In this document: one piece after another, positions 8,251-16,614 of the stretch
Position numbering within the stretch: position 1 is the stretch's first letter
How the letters are laid out: each line of letters opens with the position of its first letter
Assembly: GCF_013823385.1 (NCBI RefSeq)
Contig: NZ_PNMA01000025.1
Location: forward strand, 1-58,263
Origin: Hyphomonas sp.
GTDB taxonomy: Bacteria > Pseudomonadota > Alphaproteobacteria > Caulobacterales > Hyphomonadaceae
Reading direction: 5' to 3'
DNA length: 58,263 bases
Program-made: the position numbers and the translations under genes
The notes under the pieces: generated by a model
Databases searched by the model: none
What the model was told of the DNA's origin: nothing
The model's input: only the letters and a program-made list of their open reading frames with translations

Positions 8251-8660
8251 GCGGGGAGGTGGCGGTGCAGGCGGCGCTGATGGCGGCGCTGCGCGAGGAT
8301 ACGGGCGTGCAGGCGATCTTTGGGGCCAATGCCCGCATTTATGATGACGAGACCGAGGCGCCGGCCTTCCCCTATGCGCGGCTGGAGCGGCATGAATGCC
8401 GGCCGGCGGGCGCAAGCGGGGGCGAGGCGAGCGAGCATGGCATCACGTTGGCGGTGCTTTCCCGGTACGGCGGATTACGCGAGGCGAAGGCGGCGCTGGC
8501 GGCGCTGCGCGCGGCGTTTGACGGCGCGGACTGGAGCGGGGCGGGGCGGCAGATCGTGCTGGCCTACACCACCTATTCCGACGTGATGCGCCAGTTCGAC
8601 CGGCGGGCGTTTCGCGGGGTTATCCGTTTCCGGATCATTTCAGAAGAGGAGGCCGCGTGA
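8247..8660 (+). CDS. GTA tail terminator (g8-like, DUF3168)
   Basis: A 137-residue DUF3168 protein, the tail terminator ring that joins tail tube to neck. The N-terminus VQAALMAALREDTGVQAIFG and the pattern FPYARLERHE...LAVLSRYGG...VIRFRIISEEE are characteristic of the family. It starts at an ATGA overlap with the adaptor gene and hands on to the tail-tube gene through a TGATG junction. RcGTA has a separate stopper gene (g7) between adaptor and terminator; here the two genes overlap, so no stopper is encoded at this place. Confidence 0.85.
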   Translation: MSGEVAVQAALMAALREDTGVQAIFGANARIYDDETEAPAFPYARLERHECRPAGASGGEASEHGITLAVLSRYGGLREAKAALAALRAAFDGADWSGAGRQIVLAYTTYSDVMRQFDRRAFRGVIRFRIISEEEAA

Positions 8661-9073
8661 TGGCGGGGCAAAGGGGCAGGGACATCCTGCTGAAGATCAG
8701 CGATGGCGCTGGGGCGTTTGTGACCGTGGCCGGTGTACGGGCGAGCCGGATTGAGCTCAGTGCCGGGATGGTGGACGCGACGGGGATGGATTCGCCGGAC
8801 GCATGGCGCGAGCTGATTGCCGGGGCGGGGACGAAGACGGCGCGCGTGACCGGGCGGGGCGTGTTTCGCGACGCGGCTTCCGACGCGCGGATGCGGGCGG
8901 TGTTCTTTGGCGGGGAGGCGCCGGGCTGGCAGCTGGTGTTGCCGCATTTTGGCGTGCTGGAAGGCGCGTTCCAGATCACGCACCTTTCCTGGAGCGGGAC
9001 GCATGAGGGGGAGGCGGAGTTTTCCGTGACGCTGGAGAGCGCGGGGGCGCTAGGATTTGAGGTGATCGCATGA
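8660..9073 (+). CDS. GTA major tail tube protein (g9-like)
   Basis: A 137-residue tail tube protein, the repeating ring of the non-contractile tail. The N-terminus QRGRDILLKISDGAGAFVTV followed by GVRASRIELSAGMVDATGMDSP, and the C-terminal EGAFQITHLSWSGTHEGEAE, are typical of the TP901-1/GTA major tail protein group. The ATG at 8660 shares its A with the previous stop codon; a GTG three bases earlier is an alternative. The next gene overlaps by ATGA. Confidence 0.9.
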   Translation: MAGQRGRDILLKISDGAGAFVTVAGVRASRIELSAGMVDATGMDSPDAWRELIAGAGTKTARVTGRGVFRDAASDARMRAVFFGGEAPGWQLVLPHFGVLEGAFQITHLSWSGTHEGEAEFSVTLESAGALGFEVIA

Positions 9074-9363
9074 TCGCGGCGCGGGGGGAGACAGTATTGA
9101 CCGTGGACGGACGGGCGCGGCGGGTGTGCCTGACGCTGGGGGCGCTGGCGGAGATTGAGGGCGCACTCGGATGCCGGACGATGGCGGAGCTGGAATTGCG
9201 GATGCGGGCACTGTCGGCAGCGGATTTGATGATCGTGATTGCGGCGCTGCTGCGCGGGGGCGGGGAAGCAGATGCGGCAGCGCGCATTGGCGAGCTGGAT
9301 GTGGCGCCCGGCGCGGCGGCGCGGGCGGTGGCCGAGGCGTTCCGGCTGGGGCTGGCGGGGTGA
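9070..9363 (+). CDS. GTA g10-like tail assembly chaperone
   Basis: A 97-residue protein of the GTA gp10 family, which is likely a tail assembly chaperone. Visible features are a short beta hairpin at the start (ETVLTVDGRARRVCLTLGAL), then the helix AEIEGALGCRTMAELELRMR and a hydrophobic helix LMIVIAALLRGGG. It is linked to its neighbours by ATGA upstream and TGATG downstream, suggesting tightly coupled translation with the next small gene, as tail chaperone pairs often require. Confidence 0.85.
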   Translation: MIAARGETVLTVDGRARRVCLTLGALAEIEGALGCRTMAELELRMRALSAADLMIVIAALLRGGGEADAAARIGELDVAPGAAARAVAEAFRLGLAG

Positions 9364-9548
9364 TGCTGCCCTGGGGCGAGATGTTGCGGGCGGCGCTCGC
9401 GCTGGGGATCGGGCCGGAGGCGTTCTGGCGGCTCAGCCTGCGCGAATGGCGGTGGCTGGCGCGGGGCGGAGAGGCGCCCTCACGCGGAGAGCTTATGGCG
9501 ATGATGGCGGATCATCCGGATACGGGAGACAGAAATGAACGAGTTTGA
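9363..9548 (+). CDS. GTA g10.1-like small tail assembly protein
   Basis: A 61-residue protein starting at the ATG at 9363, which overlaps the preceding stop by one base. The sequence MLPWGEMLRAALALGIGPEA, then FWRLSLREWRWLA and RGELMAMMADHPD, follows the family pattern of the short GTA/phage tail assembly chaperone (rcc01693-like) encoded between g10 and the tape measure. The open frame extends back to 9171 inside the g10 gene, but only the part from 9363 carries the family pattern. It overlaps the tape measure gene by 14 bases. Confidence 0.8.
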   Translation: MLPWGEMLRAALALGIGPEAFWRLSLREWRWLARGGEAPSRGELMAMMADHPDTGDRNERV

Positions 9549-9906
9549 ACGGGAACTGGGCGCGGCGGGGGATGCCTTGCGGGCCCTGAGCGACGGACCG
9601 GGGCGGGAAGCCGCCGAGGCGTTGGGCGCGGCGTTTGATGGGGCGGGGCAGCGGATTGAGGCGGCGCTTTCTCAGGCGGCGCGGACGGGGGAGATGGACT
9701 TCCGCCGCATGGCCGATGGCATCCTTCGGGAGCTGGCGCGGGTGGCAGCTGAAGCGGTGATCCTGCGCGGGCAGGGTGGCGGCGGGGGCGTCAATGCGAC
9801 GTTCAATTTTGCGCCGGGGGCGGATGAACGCGGCGCGGCGGGGAGCGCGGCGGGGGTGTCTGCGCTGCTGGCGCGGATGGTTCAGGCGGGAGGGCGGTTT
9901 TCATGA
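9535..9906 (+). CDS. GTA tape measure protein (g11-like), unusually short
   Basis: A 123-residue protein in the tape-measure slot, starting with MNEFERELGAAGDALRALSD. It has the features of the family C-terminus: amphipathic helices, then GEMDFRRMADGILRELARVA, a Gly-rich segment (GQGGGGGVNATFNFAP) and a hydrophobic end. Tape measure length sets tail length, and the RcGTA protein is, from memory, about 220 residues. Unless the frame has lost an N-terminal part, the tail of this particle should be shorter. No frameshift is visible at the 5' end, where the gene overlaps g10.1 normally. Confidence 0.82.
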   Translation: MNEFERELGAAGDALRALSDGPGREAAEALGAAFDGAGQRIEAALSQAARTGEMDFRRMADGILRELARVAAEAVILRGQGGGGGVNATFNFAPGADERGAAGSAAGVSALLARMVQAGGRFS

Positions 9907-10520
9907 GTCTGGCGCTTTTTCATGAAGTGAGCCTGCCGATCCCCCTGGCGCTGGCCGCATCGGGCGGACCGGAGCGGCGGGTGGAGACGGTGATGCTGGC
10001 CAGTGGACAGGAAGCGCGCAATGCCGCCTGGGCAGGATCGCGGCGGCGGTGGGATATTGGCAGCGCGGCGGCGCGCGTGGAGACGCTGCAGGTGCTGATT
10101 GCCTTCTTCGAGGCGCGGGGCGGGCGGCTGCACGGGTTTCGCTTTCGGGACATGCTGGATGACCGGTCCGGCCTTCCGGGGGCGGAGGTTTCGCCGCTGG
10201 ATCAGGCGATTGGCGAGGGGGATGGGGCGCAGGCGGCGTTTGCGCTGGTGAAGCATTATGGCGGCTGGGCGCGGCGGATATGGAAGCCAGTGAGCGGGAG
10301 CGTGCGTGTGGCGGTGGACGGGGTGGAGGGCGCGTTCAGCGTGGATACGGTGACGGGGATCGTGACGCTGGCTGAGGCGCCTGCGGCGGGGGCGGCTGTG
10401 ACGGCGGGGTTCCGGTTTGATTGCCCGGTGCGGTTTGACGCCGAGCGGCTGGATGTGACGATGGAAGGGTTTGGCGCGGGGCGGGTGATCCGTGTACCGC
10501 TGGTTGAGATTATCGGGTGA
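9903..10520 (+). CDS. GTA distal tail protein (g12-like, DUF2460)
   Basis: A 205-residue DUF2460 protein, the distal tail ring to which the baseplate attaches. Diagnostic segments are FHEVSLPIPLALAASGGPER, the ARNAAWAGSRRRWDIGSAA block, FFEARGGRLHGFRFRD, and GFRFDCPVRFDAERLDVTME near the end. Translation is coupled to the tape measure gene by an ATGA overlap. Confidence 0.92.
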   Translation: MSLALFHEVSLPIPLALAASGGPERRVETVMLASGQEARNAAWAGSRRRWDIGSAAARVETLQVLIAFFEARGGRLHGFRFRDMLDDRSGLPGAEVSPLDQAIGEGDGAQAAFALVKHYGGWARRIWKPVSGSVRVAVDGVEGAFSVDTVTGIVTLAEAPAAGAAVTAGFRFDCPVRFDAERLDVTMEGFGAGRVIRVPLVEIIG

Positions 10521-10524
10521 GGCG

Positions 10525-11172
10525 ATGCGGGAGATAAGCGAAGGTTTTGCGGCGCGGCTGGAAGGCGGCGTGACGACGACGTGTCTCTGCTGGGAGATTG
10601 CGCGGAGCGATGGGTTTGTCTTGCGGCTGACCGAGCATGATGGGCCGCTGGTGGTGACGGGCGACACCTATCTGCCGGGCGCGGGGCTGGAGGGGGCGGA
10701 GTTTGTGCAGACGGCGAGCCTGGCGCCGGGGCGGGCGGCGGCGCGCGGAGCGCTGAGCCATGATGCGATCACGGAGGAAGACCTGGAGACAGGGCTTTGG
10801 GATGGCGCGCGGGTGAATGTGTGGCGGGTGGACTGGCAGGCGCCGGAGCACCGCGCGCATGTATGGGCCGGGCGGATTTCTGAGGTGGCGCGGGGCGCAC
10901 TGGGCTTTGAGGCGGCGCTCGTCTCACTGAAGGCGGATCTGGAGCGGCCGGTGGGGCGGCTTTATGCGCGCCGGTGTGACGCTGTGCTGGGGGATGCGCG
11001 CTGCGGGGTGGATGTGAGCGCGTTTCCGGGCGTGAGTTGCGATCACCGGTTTGAAACGTGCCGGGGCGTGTTTGGCAATGGCGAGAACTTCCGGGGATTT
11101 CCGCACCTTCCGGGGGCGGATTTTGTGCTGGCGGGACCCGCAGCGGCGGGGAATGATGGGGGCAGGCGATGA
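10525..11172 (+). CDS. GTA baseplate hub protein (g13-like, DUF2163)
   Basis: A 215-residue DUF2163 protein, the hub of the GTA baseplate. I start it at the ATG at 10525 (MREISEGFAARLEGGVTTTC); the frame opens earlier at 10492 inside the previous gene. A set of C-terminal cysteines (RRCDAVLGDARCGVD, then SCDHRFETC) is shared by the family and fits metal binding. I recall an iron-sulfur cluster being reported in the RcGTA hub, but the cysteines themselves are all that can be seen here. It overlaps the next gene by ATGA. Confidence 0.9.
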   Translation: MREISEGFAARLEGGVTTTCLCWEIARSDGFVLRLTEHDGPLVVTGDTYLPGAGLEGAEFVQTASLAPGRAAARGALSHDAITEEDLETGLWDGARVNVWRVDWQAPEHRAHVWAGRISEVARGALGFEAALVSLKADLERPVGRLYARRCDAVLGDARCGVDVSAFPGVSCDHRFETCRGVFGNGENFRGFPHLPGADFVLAGPAAAGNDGGRR

Positions 11173-11600
11173 GGCGGGCAGAGATTGTGGCGGCGGCAAG
11201 GGGATGGATCGGCACGCCCTACCGGCATCAGGCGAGCCTGAAGGGGGCGGGGTGTGACTGCCTTGGCCTCGTGCGCGGCGTTTGGCGTGAGGTGATCGGG
11301 CCGGAGCCTGAGGCGGCCCCGCCCTATACGCCGAACTGGGCCGAGGCGTTGGGGCACGAGACGCTGCTGGAGGCGGCGCGGCGGCAGATGGCCGAGATTG
11401 CGCCGGGGGCGGCGCGGGTCGGGGATGTTCTGATCTTCCGTATGGGGATGGGCGTGCCGGCCAAGCATTGCGCGATTGTGAGCGGCGAGGGGCGCATGCT
11501 GCATGCCTATTGGGGGCGGGCGGTGGTGGAAACGCGGCTGACGGACTGGTGGGCGCGGCGGGTGGCGGGGGCGTTTGCGTTTCCGGGTGTGGAGGACTAA
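11169..11600 (+). CDS. GTA tail-associated NlpC/P60 peptidase (g14-like)
   Basis: A 143-residue NlpC/P60-type cysteine peptidase. The predicted nucleophile is the Cys of GCDCLGLVRGV (near residue 30) and the His lies in PAKHCAIVSGEG (near residue 100), with HAYWG behind it. In GTAs and siphophages such proteins sit in the tail tip and open the recipient's peptidoglycan. The N-terminus ARGWIGTPYRHQASLKGAG is typical of the phage cell-wall peptidase subfamily. It is followed at once by the g15 gene. Confidence 0.92.
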   Translation: MRRAEIVAAARGWIGTPYRHQASLKGAGCDCLGLVRGVWREVIGPEPEAAPPYTPNWAEALGHETLLEAARRQMAEIAPGAARVGDVLIFRMGMGVPAKHCAIVSGEGRMLHAYWGRAVVETRLTDWWARRVAGAFAFPGVED

Positions 11601-11603
11601 AGC

Positions 11604-14600
11604 ATGGCACAGATTGCATTTGCGGAGATTGGCGCGGCGGTGGGCACGCGGCTGCTGCCGGCGGGGCTGAACGTGGCGGGGCGGGCGATTTCGGGCGCAG
11701 CGATTGGCCGGGCGGCGGGGGCGATGGCGGGGCGCGCGCTGAGCCATTATCTGGCAGGGCCAGCCGAGGGGCCGCGCCTCAAGGCGCTGCATGTGATGGA
11801 GGCGAGCGAGGGGGCGGGGGTTCCTTCCGTCTACGGCCGGATGCGGGTTTCCGGACAGCTGATCTGGGCGGCGCGGTTCCGCGAGCGGCGCACGACGCGG
11901 AGCGCGGGCGGCAAGGGCGGGCCGAAGGTCAATGAGTACAGCTATTCGGTGAGCTTTGCCGTGGCGATGGGCGAGGGGCCCGGTGTGCGCGTGGTGCGGG
12001 CCTGGGCGAATGGGGAGGCGTTTGATCTCTCCGGCACGGTGCATCGCCTTTATGATGGCGGCGAGGGGCAGGTGCCCGATCCGCTGATTGAGATGATTGA
12101 AGGCACGGCGCCGGCCTATCGCGGGACGGCGTATATCGTGTTTGAGGATCTGCCGCTGGACGCGTTTGGCAACCGGCTGCCGCAGCTATCGTTCGAGATT
12201 GTGCGTGTACCGCCCGGTGACGCCGAGCCGAGACTGCGCGACAGCGTGACGGGGGTGAATATCATTCCGGCCTCGGGCGAGTTTGTGTATGCGACCGAGA
12301 TTGTGCGCGAGCAGTTTGCGCCGGGGCGAGAGCGGGCGATCAATGCCAATTCGGGGGAGGCGCGGGCGGATTTCCTCGTCTCGCTGGACCAGATGCGCGA
12401 GGGGCTGGCGCGCGTCAGCCATGTGGCGCTGACGGTGGGGTGGTTCGGGTCGAGCCTGGCGGCGGGAGAGTGCGTGATCCGGCCGGGGGTGGAGATGCGG
12501 GACCGGGCGACCGTGCCGCAGGCCTGGAGCGTGGCGGGCGAGGGGCGCGCGAGCGCGTATCTGATTTCGCGGGACGAGGCGGGGAATGCCAATTATGGCG
12601 GCACGCCGTCTGATGCGTCCATTGTGCAGGCAATCCGTGAGCTGAAGGCGCGCGGATATGCCGTGACGCTGACGCCGTTTCTGATGATGGATGCGCCGGG
12701 CTTTCCCTGGCGGGGGCGGATTGGGGTGTCTGCGGACGGGACGGCGGGCGCGCGGGCGGAGATTGAGGCATTTGTGGAAGGCGCGCAGGGGTATCGCCGG
12801 TTTATCCTGCATCATGCGGCGCTGGCCGCCGAGGCGGGCGGCGTTGAGGCGTTTCTGGTGGGCAGTGAGATGCGCGGGTTGACGCGCGTGCGGGATGAAA
12901 CTGGGGCGTTTCCCTTTGTGGAGGCGCTGTGCGCGCTGGCCGCCGAAGTGAAGACGATGCTGCCGTCTGCGAAGGTTTCGTATGCGGCGGACTGGACGGA
13001 GTATGGCGCCTATGTGCCCGGCGATGGGAGCGGGGACGTTCTGTTTCCGCTGGACACGCTGTGGGCGCATGCGGCGGTGGATTTCGTGGGGATCGACTGG
13101 TATCCGCCGCTGGGGGACTGGCGCGCGGGGGTTGGGCATCTCGATGCGCTGGCGGGCTTTGGCGCGGCCGATGACCCAGAGTATCTTCGGAGCCAGATTG
13201 AGGGCGGGGAAGGGTTTGACTGGTATTATGCCGATGACGCTGCGCGCAGCGGCCAGGTGCGTACACAGATCATTGACACCGCGCATGGGGAGAGCTGGAT
13301 CTTTCGCGTGAAGGATCTGAGCGGGTGGCATGGCAACTCCCATTATCCGAGGCCGGAGGGTGCGCGCGCGGGCGCGCCGACGGGGTGGACGCCGGGGATG
13401 AAGCCGGTGCGGCTTTCCGAGATTGGCTTTGCGGCGGTGGACAAGGGCGGCAATGCGCCCAATGTTTTCTTTGATCCCAAGAGCAGCGAGAGTGCGTTGC
13501 CGCCCTTCTCCACGGGCGAGCGGGATGATGTGTTCCAGAAGCGGGCGCTGGGCGTGGCGCTGGCGCATTTTGAGGCGGGCCCTCTGGTGGAGGCGGCGCA
13601 TGTGTGGGCCTGGGACGCGCGGCCGTATCCGGCCTGGCCGATGCGCGGGGACATCTGGGGCGATGGCGACAATTGGAACCGGGGGCACTGGCTGAACGGG
13701 CGCGAGGGGCTGACATCGCTGGCAGCGGTGGTGGGCGACATCTGCGCGCGGGGCGGCGTGTTGGCGGATGTGCGCGGGCTGGACGGGGTGATTGAGGGCT
13801 ATGGTCTCGACGGGGTGCATTCTGTGCGCGCGGCGCTGGAGCCGCTGAAGGCCGCGTTCGGGTTTGAGGGGGTGGAGCGGCCGGAGGGCCTTGTGTTTCA
13901 TATGGGCGACGCGGTGGTGGTTCAGCTGTCCGGCGAAGCCCTGGCGGAGCCGGGATTGCTGGCAACGCGGCAGTTGATGGACAAGGCGCCCGAGCGGTTG
14001 CGCCTTGCCTATATTGATCCGGACCGGGACTATCAGCCGGGCATTGCCGAGGCGCGGCGGGGGAGCGGGGATGCGCGGCTGGTGAGCGATGTGGCGTTGC
14101 CGCTGGTGCTTTCTGCGGGGCGGGCGGAAGCGGTGGCGGGCGCGCTGCTGGCGGAGGCGGCGCGGGAGGGGACGGCGGAGATTACGCTGGCGCTGTCGGG
14201 GCTGGCGTTTGAGCCGGGCGACCGGGTGCGCGTGGATGGCGGGCCGGTGTGGCGTGTGGTGGAGGCGCGGGAGGAGGGCGCGCGGCGGGCGCTGGCGCTG
14301 GTGAGGGAAACGGCGCGCGTGGTGCCAGCGCGCGATAGCGGGACAGTGGCGGCGCCCGAGCCTGCGCCGGTGTTTGCCGGGATTGATCTGGTGGTGATGG
14401 ACGCGCCGTCTTTGCCGGGGGAAGCCGGGACGGGGCCGCTGGTGGCCGCCTATGCGAGCCCGTGGCCGGGGGAGGTGGCGGTGCTGGCCGGGCCGGCGGC
14501 GGATGACCTCAGTGAGCGGGCGCGGCTGGTGCGGCCGGCGGTGATCGGGCGGCTTGTGGCGGGCGTGGCATCTGGGCCGGTGGGACGGTGGGACCGGGCG

Positions 14601-15227
14601 AGTGTGATTGAGGTGGAGGCGCCGGGGGGTGAGTTTGCCTCGGCGAGCGCGGCGGTGGTGCTGGCCGGGGGGAATGCGGCGCTGCTGGAGACGGGGGCGG
14701 GCTGGGAGCTGGTGCAGTTTCAGAGCGCCGAGCTGGTGGGGGCAGAGCGCTGGCGGCTCTCGGGATTGCTGCGCGGGCAGGGCGGGCGCCCGAGCGGGGC
14801 AGCGGAGACCGGCGCGCGGCTGGTGCTGCTGGATGAGGCCGTGGTGCGGGCGAGCGTCTCCGGGCTGGAGGCGGGGCTGGCGCTGCTGTGGCGGGCAGCG
14901 GGCTTGGGTGAGGCGGCAGAGGCCGTGTTCGAGGACCGGGCGGGCCTGCCCTGGCGGCCGGTGAGGCTGGCGGCGCCGGCGGGGACCGTGCGCTGGGCGC
15001 GGCGTGGGCGGGATGTGCCGGACAATTGGGACCTGCCGGACCCGGCGCGGGCGGTGACGTTTGCTGTGGAAGCCGATTTCGGGGCGGGGTTTGGCGGGCG
15101 TGCGGAAACCGCGCTGGCCGAAGCGGCGTGGCCTGCGGGGGCGCTGGCGGTGCGCATCGCCGAGATCGGGACAGACGGACGCATCGGGGAATGGCTTTCA
15201 ATCCCGGCCGGATCATCTTACCTGTAA
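11604..15227 (+). CDS. GTA megatron/host-specificity protein (g15-like)
   Basis: A 1207-residue baseplate and host-contact protein. The N-terminus has a small hydrophobic segment, then VPSVYGRMRVSGQLIWAARF, typical of phage tail tip proteins. Around residues 350-690 there is a TIM-barrel glycosidase-like domain (GTA_TIM), visible in LKARGYAVTLTPFLMMDAPG, FVGIDWYPPLGDWR, KPVRLSEIGFAAVDKGGNAP and HVWAWDARPYPAWP. After that comes the beta-rich phage-tail_3 region with RLAYIDPDRDYQPG. The length is slightly below the roughly 1300 residues I recall for RcGTA. It ends the structural cluster; the next gene (J-domain) is 38 bases on and unrelated. Confidence 0.93.
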   Translation: MAQIAFAEIGAAVGTRLLPAGLNVAGRAISGAAIGRAAGAMAGRALSHYLAGPAEGPRLKALHVMEASEGAGVPSVYGRMRVSGQLIWAARFRERRTTRSAGGKGGPKVNEYSYSVSFAVAMGEGPGVRVVRAWANGEAFDLSGTVHRLYDGGEGQVPDPLIEMIEGTAPAYRGTAYIVFEDLPLDAFGNRLPQLSFEIVRVPPGDAEPRLRDSVTGVNIIPASGEFVYATEIVREQFAPGRERAINANSGEARADFLVSLDQMREGLARVSHVALTVGWFGSSLAAGECVIRPGVEMRDRATVPQAWSVAGEGRASAYLISRDEAGNANYGGTPSDASIVQAIRELKARGYAVTLTPFLMMDAPGFPWRGRIGVSADGTAGARAEIEAFVEGAQGYRRFILHHAALAAEAGGVEAFLVGSEMRGLTRVRDETGAFPFVEALCALAAEVKTMLPSAKVSYAADWTEYGAYVPGDGSGDVLFPLDTLWAHAAVDFVGIDWYPPLGDWRAGVGHLDALAGFGAADDPEYLRSQIEGGEGFDWYYADDAARSGQVRTQIIDTAHGESWIFRVKDLSGWHGNSHYPRPEGARAGAPTGWTPGMKPVRLSEIGFAAVDKGGNAPNVFFDPKSSESALPPFSTGERDDVFQKRALGVALAHFEAGPLVEAAHVWAWDARPYPAWPMRGDIWGDGDNWNRGHWLNGREGLTSLAAVVGDICARGGVLADVRGLDGVIEGYGLDGVHSVRAALEPLKAAFGFEGVERPEGLVFHMGDAVVVQLSGEALAEPGLLATRQLMDKAPERLRLAYIDPDRDYQPGIAEARRGSGDARLVSDVALPLVLSAGRAEAVAGALLAEAAREGTAEITLALSGLAFEPGDRVRVDGGPVWRVVEAREEGARRALALVRETARVVPARDSGTVAAPEPAPVFAGIDLVVMDAPSLPGEAGTGPLVAAYASPWPGEVAVLAGPAADDLSERARLVRPAVIGRLVAGVASGPVGRWDRASVIEVEAPGGEFASASAAVVLAGGNAALLETGAGWELVQFQSAELVGAERWRLSGLLRGQGGRPSGAAETGARLVLLDEAVVRASVSGLEAGLALLWRAAGLGEAAEAVFEDRAGLPWRPVRLAAPAGTVRWARRGRDVPDNWDLPDPARAVTFAVEADFGAGFGGRAETALAEAAWPAGALAVRIAEIGTDGRIGEWLSIPAGSSYL

Positions 15228-15265
15228 GCGCTGGAACAGTTTTTAGCGTTTGGAAGGAGCCCTCT

Positions 15266-16135
15266 GTGGCGCTCGATCCTTACAAGGTGCTCGGTGTGCC
15301 GCGAACGGCGACCGAGGCCGAGATCAAGAAGGCATACCGCGCCAAGGCCAAGGCGCTGCACCCCGACCTGCACCCGAATGACGAGAAGAAGTCGGAGGAG
15401 TTCAAACAGGCTTCCGCCGCCTTCGCCATTCTGGGCGACAAGGAGCAGAGGGCGAAGTTTGACCGGGGCGAGATCGACGGGGACGGCAATCCGCGCGGCT
15501 TTGCCGGGGGCGGGGCGGGCGAAGGCTTTCCGGGCGGCGGCGGATTTCGCTGGGAATCGCGCAGCGGCGGGGCGCAGGGCGATCCGTTCGAGGACATTCT
15601 CTCCGGCATGTTCGGCGGCGGCGGGCGGCGGCGCAATCCCGGCCCGATCAAGGGGCGCGATGTGCGCTACCGGGTGGAGATCGCCTTCGAGGACGCGGTG
15701 ACCGGCGCGCGCCGGCGCATGACGATGGCTGATGGCAGCGCGCTGGACGTGAACATTCCGGCCGGGATCACCACCGGCCAGGTGCTGCGCCTGAAAAGCC
15801 AGGGCCAGCCCTCACCCACCGAAGGCCCGCCGGGCGACGCGCTGCTGGAAGTGGAAGTGGCGGGCAGCCCGGTCTGGACCCGGGAGGGCAACAATCTGCG
15901 CATGAGCGTGCCGGTGGACCTGAAAAAGGCCGTGCTGGGCGGCAATGTGGACGTGAAGACGCCTTCGGGCACGGTGTCGCTGAAGGTGCCGGCGGGGTCG
16001 AATACGGGCGCGCAGCTGCGCCTGAAGGGTAAGGGCGTGCAGGTGAGCCCGCCGGGGGACCTCTATGTGCGGCTGGAAATCGTGCTGGCCGACCCGAAGG
16101 ATGAGGGGCTGAAACGCTGGGCGGAGGGGCGGTAG
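15266..16135 (+). CDS. J-domain co-chaperone, CbpA/DnaJ-like without zinc finger
   Basis: A 289-residue protein starting with GTG at 15266, seven bases after AAGGAG; the frame continues upstream into the GTA g15 gene without meaning. The J domain occupies residues 1-65 with the HPD motif in KALHPDLHPND, which stimulates DnaK. A Gly/Phe-rich linker (RGFAGGGAGEGFPGGGGF) follows, then the DnaJ C-terminal substrate-binding beta domains (VDLKKAVLGGNVDVKTPSGT, then GAQLRLKGKG). The CxxCxGxG zinc repeats of true DnaJ are absent, so this is a CbpA/DjlA-like class B protein. Confidence 0.92.
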   Translation: MALDPYKVLGVPRTATEAEIKKAYRAKAKALHPDLHPNDEKKSEEFKQASAAFAILGDKEQRAKFDRGEIDGDGNPRGFAGGGAGEGFPGGGGFRWESRSGGAQGDPFEDILSGMFGGGGRRRNPGPIKGRDVRYRVEIAFEDAVTGARRRMTMADGSALDVNIPAGITTGQVLRLKSQGQPSPTEGPPGDALLEVEVAGSPVWTREGNNLRMSVPVDLKKAVLGGNVDVKTPSGTVSLKVPAGSNTGAQLRLKGKGVQVSPPGDLYVRLEIVLADPKDEGLKRWAEGR

Positions 16136-16216
16136 GCACCCGGTTTTCTGCCGGATGTGGCTTATCCTCAGCAGGAGTGGCAATCTGTGGGGAAAATGGA
16201 AAAACACCTAACCGCA

Positions 16217-16234
16217 CATTCACTTCGCGTTCAG
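16217..16234 (+). promoter_or_regulatory. Candidate OmpR/PhoP-type direct repeat
   Basis: CATTCAC (16217-16223) and CGTTCAG (16228-16234) are two related 7-mers whose starts are 11 bases apart, one turn of helix. This is the geometry bound by dimers of OmpR/PhoB-family regulators. They lie 25 bases upstream of the PepSY gene that precedes such a regulator, so autoregulation is plausible. Confidence 0.45.
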
Positions 16235-16258
16235 AGCTGGCGCGTCATACGGGGCCTC

Positions 16259-16585
16259 ATGAAACGCATTCTGGTGACTCTCGCCCTTTCGGCCCTGGCC
16301 GTTGCCCCCGGCGCCCTGGCGCAGCAGGGGGGCAATCCCTGGGCGAACCAGTTTTCCCCCGGACAGGCCCGCGAGGCCGTGCGCGAGGGCAAAACCGTGC
16401 CGCTGAGCAAGATATTCCAGCAGCTGAAACGCGAATATGGCGGCTATCAGCTGGGCGCGGAGCTTTACTCCCGCGATGACGGCACCACTTTCTACGAAAT
16501 CGACTGGATGACGGAAGACGGCCGCAAGGCGCATTTCACCGTGGACGCGCAGAGCGGCTCGGTTATGAACCGCCGCGGCGGCTGA
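16259..16585 (+). CDS. Secreted PepSY-domain protein
   Basis: A 108-residue protein starting at the ATG at 16259. Residues 1-22 are a typical signal peptide (KRILVTLALSALAVAPGALA, cleavage after AQA-like residues). The mature part has the PepSY pattern: VPLSKIFQQLKREYGGYQLG, then ELYSRDDGTTFYEIDWMTED and the ending FTVDAQSGSVMNRRGG. PepSY domains bind or inhibit peptidases or sense envelope conditions. Small periplasmic PepSY proteins encoded just before a PhoP/PhoQ-like pair probably modulate the sensor. It is 29 bases ahead of the response regulator gene. Confidence 0.85.
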   Translation: MKRILVTLALSALAVAPGALAQQGGNPWANQFSPGQAREAVREGKTVPLSKIFQQLKREYGGYQLGAELYSRDDGTTFYEIDWMTEDGRKAHFTVDAQSGSVMNRRGG

Positions 16586-16614
16586 CCGTTTGAAGGACTT
16601 GCTGGAGAAGACAC

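Noticed and set aside
12186-13901. 571-codon minus frame inside g15
   Set aside because: Shadow of the TIM-barrel region; Arg/His/Pro-rich with no motif.
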